From contig JAWCTJ010000076.1 in assembly GCA_038868255.1 (NCBI GenBank), positions 1-6,370 of the forward strand: DNA of 6,370 bases, written 5' to 3'. The DNA is from DRVV01 sp038868255 (GTDB lineage Archaea; Thermoproteota; Bathyarchaeia; Bathyarchaeales; Bathycorpusculaceae). Under the pieces are notes generated by a model. That model ran no database searches, was not told where the DNA came from, and saw nothing but the letters and a program-made list of their open reading frames with translations. Within the stretch, counting starts at the first letter, position 1, and each line of letters begins with the position of its first letter. The position numbers and the translations under genes are program-made. Below are positions 5,083-6,370 of this stretch, piece by piece.

Positions 5083-6216
5083 GTGAGAAAAAATTTATAT
5101 CGAGAGAAAGAAGTTCAATTAGCCAACGGGATAAAAATGAATCGAAATAAAGCTCCCTTGTTCATGGTTACATGGCGATGTACAAGAAGATGCGAAGGAA
5201 ATTGTCTTTACTGCAGTTTTAATCCGGAATTTAATCCGAAAGCAGGCATCGAATCAGAGGTTAACACAAAAGAGGCGTACCGCATAGTGGATCAAGTTTA
5301 CGAGTTCGGATCTCCATGGTTTGGGATCAGTGGAGGAGAACCGCTGGTAAGAGAGGATATCTTCGACGTCATTGCCTATGCCAGAAGCGTAGGCTTCGAA
5401 GTTAGCCTAATAACCAGCGGCCTCACCTTTGACGAAAAGAGATACAACGGACTTGTAAGAAACGAAGTGCACACAGCGGTCAGCATAGATGGCCCCAGGG
5501 AAGCAAATGATAAAGTTCGAGGTCCAGGAAGCTATGACAAAGCGGTTAACGTAATGAAGAAGCTATCTGAAGCAAACATACTTGATTGCATAGTAGTTAC
5601 ACTGACAAAGTATAATTATAAATACCCAGAACATGTCGTAGAATTAGCCGCGCAGTACAAAGCTCGGATGGTTGTATTTCACAACTTGGTACCAGTGGGG
5701 AGAGCACGGGTTAACGTCAACGAGCTGGCTCCTTCGCCTGAAGAATATGAGTGGACATTCAACCAAATCTATGATTTATCAAAGGAATACGAAGGTAAAG
5801 TGCATGTCAATGTTTACGCACCTTTCTACGCCAGAATCGTCCGTCAGAAGAATCCTGTTGACTTTTGGGATTGGTTTATGAACAAGTACCTTGGAAAATG
5901 CAACATAGGAGGAAATTACATAAGTATAACCGAAAATGGCGATTTTAGACCATGCGGCTTCAACGAAGGATATAGACTGGGGAACATAAGAAATAAAACC
6001 TTAACACAATGCTGGGAAGAACTTCAACGATCAGAGCTTCACCTTAAGCTCAGAGACAAAAGTAACCTTAAAGGTAAATGTGGAGTATGCGAATATAGAG
6101 AAATATGCGGTGGCTGCAGAACAAGGGCGGAATTTTACACAGGAGACCTATTCGCGTCTGACCCAGCATGCGCATATGTGCCAAAAGTTCTGAGGGAAAA
6201 CTCGACAAGAAGATAA
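5083..6216 (+). CDS. Second radical SAM/SPASM enzyme, AhbC/AhbD-like
   Basis: The 377-residue protein has the radical SAM cluster cysteines C37, C41 and C44 in RRCEGNCLYC, with an additional C33 just before them, and SGGEP at 83-87. The SPASM region has C273, C291, C333, C336, C342, C345 and C363, with exactly the same internal spacing (CX17C and CX2CX5CX2C-X17-C) as the radical SAM protein encoded at 976-2151 and the shared signature CGGCR-R. LVPVGRAR (202-209) and RPCGF (289-293) also recall heme-pathway radical SAM enzymes (AhbC, AhbD). The two proteins are clearly related but diverged, so they probably act on different substrates or steps; AhbC plus AhbD would be such a pair, but the sequence alone does not decide it. 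Start: GTG 5083, or ATG 5137, which would still keep every motif. It is divergent from the beta-helix gene and converges on the partial gene at the right edge. Confidence 0.87.
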   Translation: MRKNLYREKEVQLANGIKMNRNKAPLFMVTWRCTRRCEGNCLYCSFNPEFNPKAGIESEVNTKEAYRIVDQVYEFGSPWFGISGGEPLVREDIFDVIAYARSVGFEVSLITSGLTFDEKRYNGLVRNEVHTAVSIDGPREANDKVRGPGSYDKAVNVMKKLSEANILDCIVVTLTKYNYKYPEHVVELAAQYKARMVVFHNLVPVGRARVNVNELAPSPEEYEWTFNQIYDLSKEYEGKVHVNVYAPFYARIVRQKNPVDFWDWFMNKYLGKCNIGGNYISITENGDFRPCGFNEGYRLGNIRNKTLTQCWEELQRSELHLKLRDKSNLKGKCGVCEYREICGGCRTRAEFYTGDLFASDPACAYVPKVLRENSTRR

Positions 6217-6219
6217 AAA
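6215..6219 (-). terminator. T-tract after the minus-strand partial gene
   Basis: On the minus strand five T occur 14 bases past the TAA that ends the partial gene at the right edge, overlapping the stop codon of the convergent radical SAM gene. This is compatible with an archaeal U-tract terminator, but short runs like this are frequent in A/T-rich DNA. Confidence 0.25.
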
Positions 6220-6232
6220 TACTTTCTCTAAT

Positions 6233-6370
6233 TTACCCTTTTAATTTGTTTATTTTAGCATTAGCGAACTCCCATGCAACATTAATTCGCCATATGTCAC
6301 CCAACTTTGTTAGTTTTATTTCCTTGTCGGTGACTTCAATAAGTTCTTTTCTCTGAAGTTTCTCTATCAC
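6233..6370 (-). CDS. C-terminal fragment, possibly of a HemN/HemW-like radical SAM protein
   Basis: Read on the minus strand from the right edge, the frame is open for 45 codons and ends in TAA at 6233-6235. It reads as a charged helix (IEKLQRKELIEV) followed by a strand-like DKEIKLTKLG and then DIWRINVAWEFANAKI. The pattern of a short helix, an acidic turn, I-x-LTxLG and a final helix with W, N and EF resembles the winged-helix C-terminus of HemN/HemW-type radical SAM proteins (coproporphyrinogen dehydrogenase and relatives). The N-terminal catalytic part is outside the window, so function is a weak guess; an unrelated winged-helix protein is possible. It converges on the radical SAM gene at 5083-6216 with only 16 bases between the stop codons. 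The plus-strand frame over the same bases looks like noise. Confidence 0.55.
   Translation of the reverse strand: MIEKLQRKELIEVTDKEIKLTKLGDIWRINVAWEFANAKINKLKG

Noticed and set aside
6168..6356. Plus-strand open frame of 62 codons at the right edge
   Set aside because: It overlaps the end of the radical SAM gene in another frame, has no recognisable motif, and lies opposite a more protein-like minus-strand frame.

Overview
The window looks archaeal. Promoters appear as A/T-rich TATA boxes rather than bacterial -35/-10 pairs, Shine-Dalgarno signals are weak, and base composition is moderately A/T-rich. It encodes anchored surface-type proteins (a LamG-like protein and a sequon-rich beta-helix protein) and radical SAM/SPASM enzymes of the kind used in the siroheme-dependent (Ahb) heme route. 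A member of the TACK lineages, for example Bathyarchaeia-like, would fit, but this is inference; nothing here fixes the taxonomy.

Layout from left to right: (1) the 3' part of a secreted LamG-like (concanavalin A fold) protein with a C-terminal membrane anchor, + strand, open at the left edge; (2) a radical SAM/SPASM enzyme of the AhbC/AhbD/NirJ type, + strand, whose start codon lies inside a perfect 8-bp inverted repeat; (3) a ten-helix NqrB/RnfD-family membrane protein fused to an RnfC-like 2x[4Fe-4S] ferredoxin domain, + strand, behind a clear TATA box; (4) a membrane-anchored parallel beta-helix surface protein, - strand; (5) a second radical SAM/SPASM enzyme, + strand, divergent from (4), with the same C-terminal cysteine spacing as (2); (6) the C-terminal 45 residues of a further gene, - strand, open at the right edge, resembling the C-terminal end of HemN-like radical SAM proteins.

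The likely theme is radical SAM redox chemistry, possibly tetrapyrrole (heme) biosynthesis, beside a one-gene membrane electron carrier that combines the RnfD/NqrB membrane part with the RnfC ferredoxin part. No other Rnf/Nqr subunits, no ApbE flavin transferase and no other ahb genes are visible, so a working link between the electron carrier and the radical SAM enzymes is a hypothesis. The two surface proteins have no obvious mechanistic link and may simply be neighbours. I see no RNA genes, CRISPR arrays, insertion sequences or attachment sites. All gaps between genes are shorter than 125 bases.
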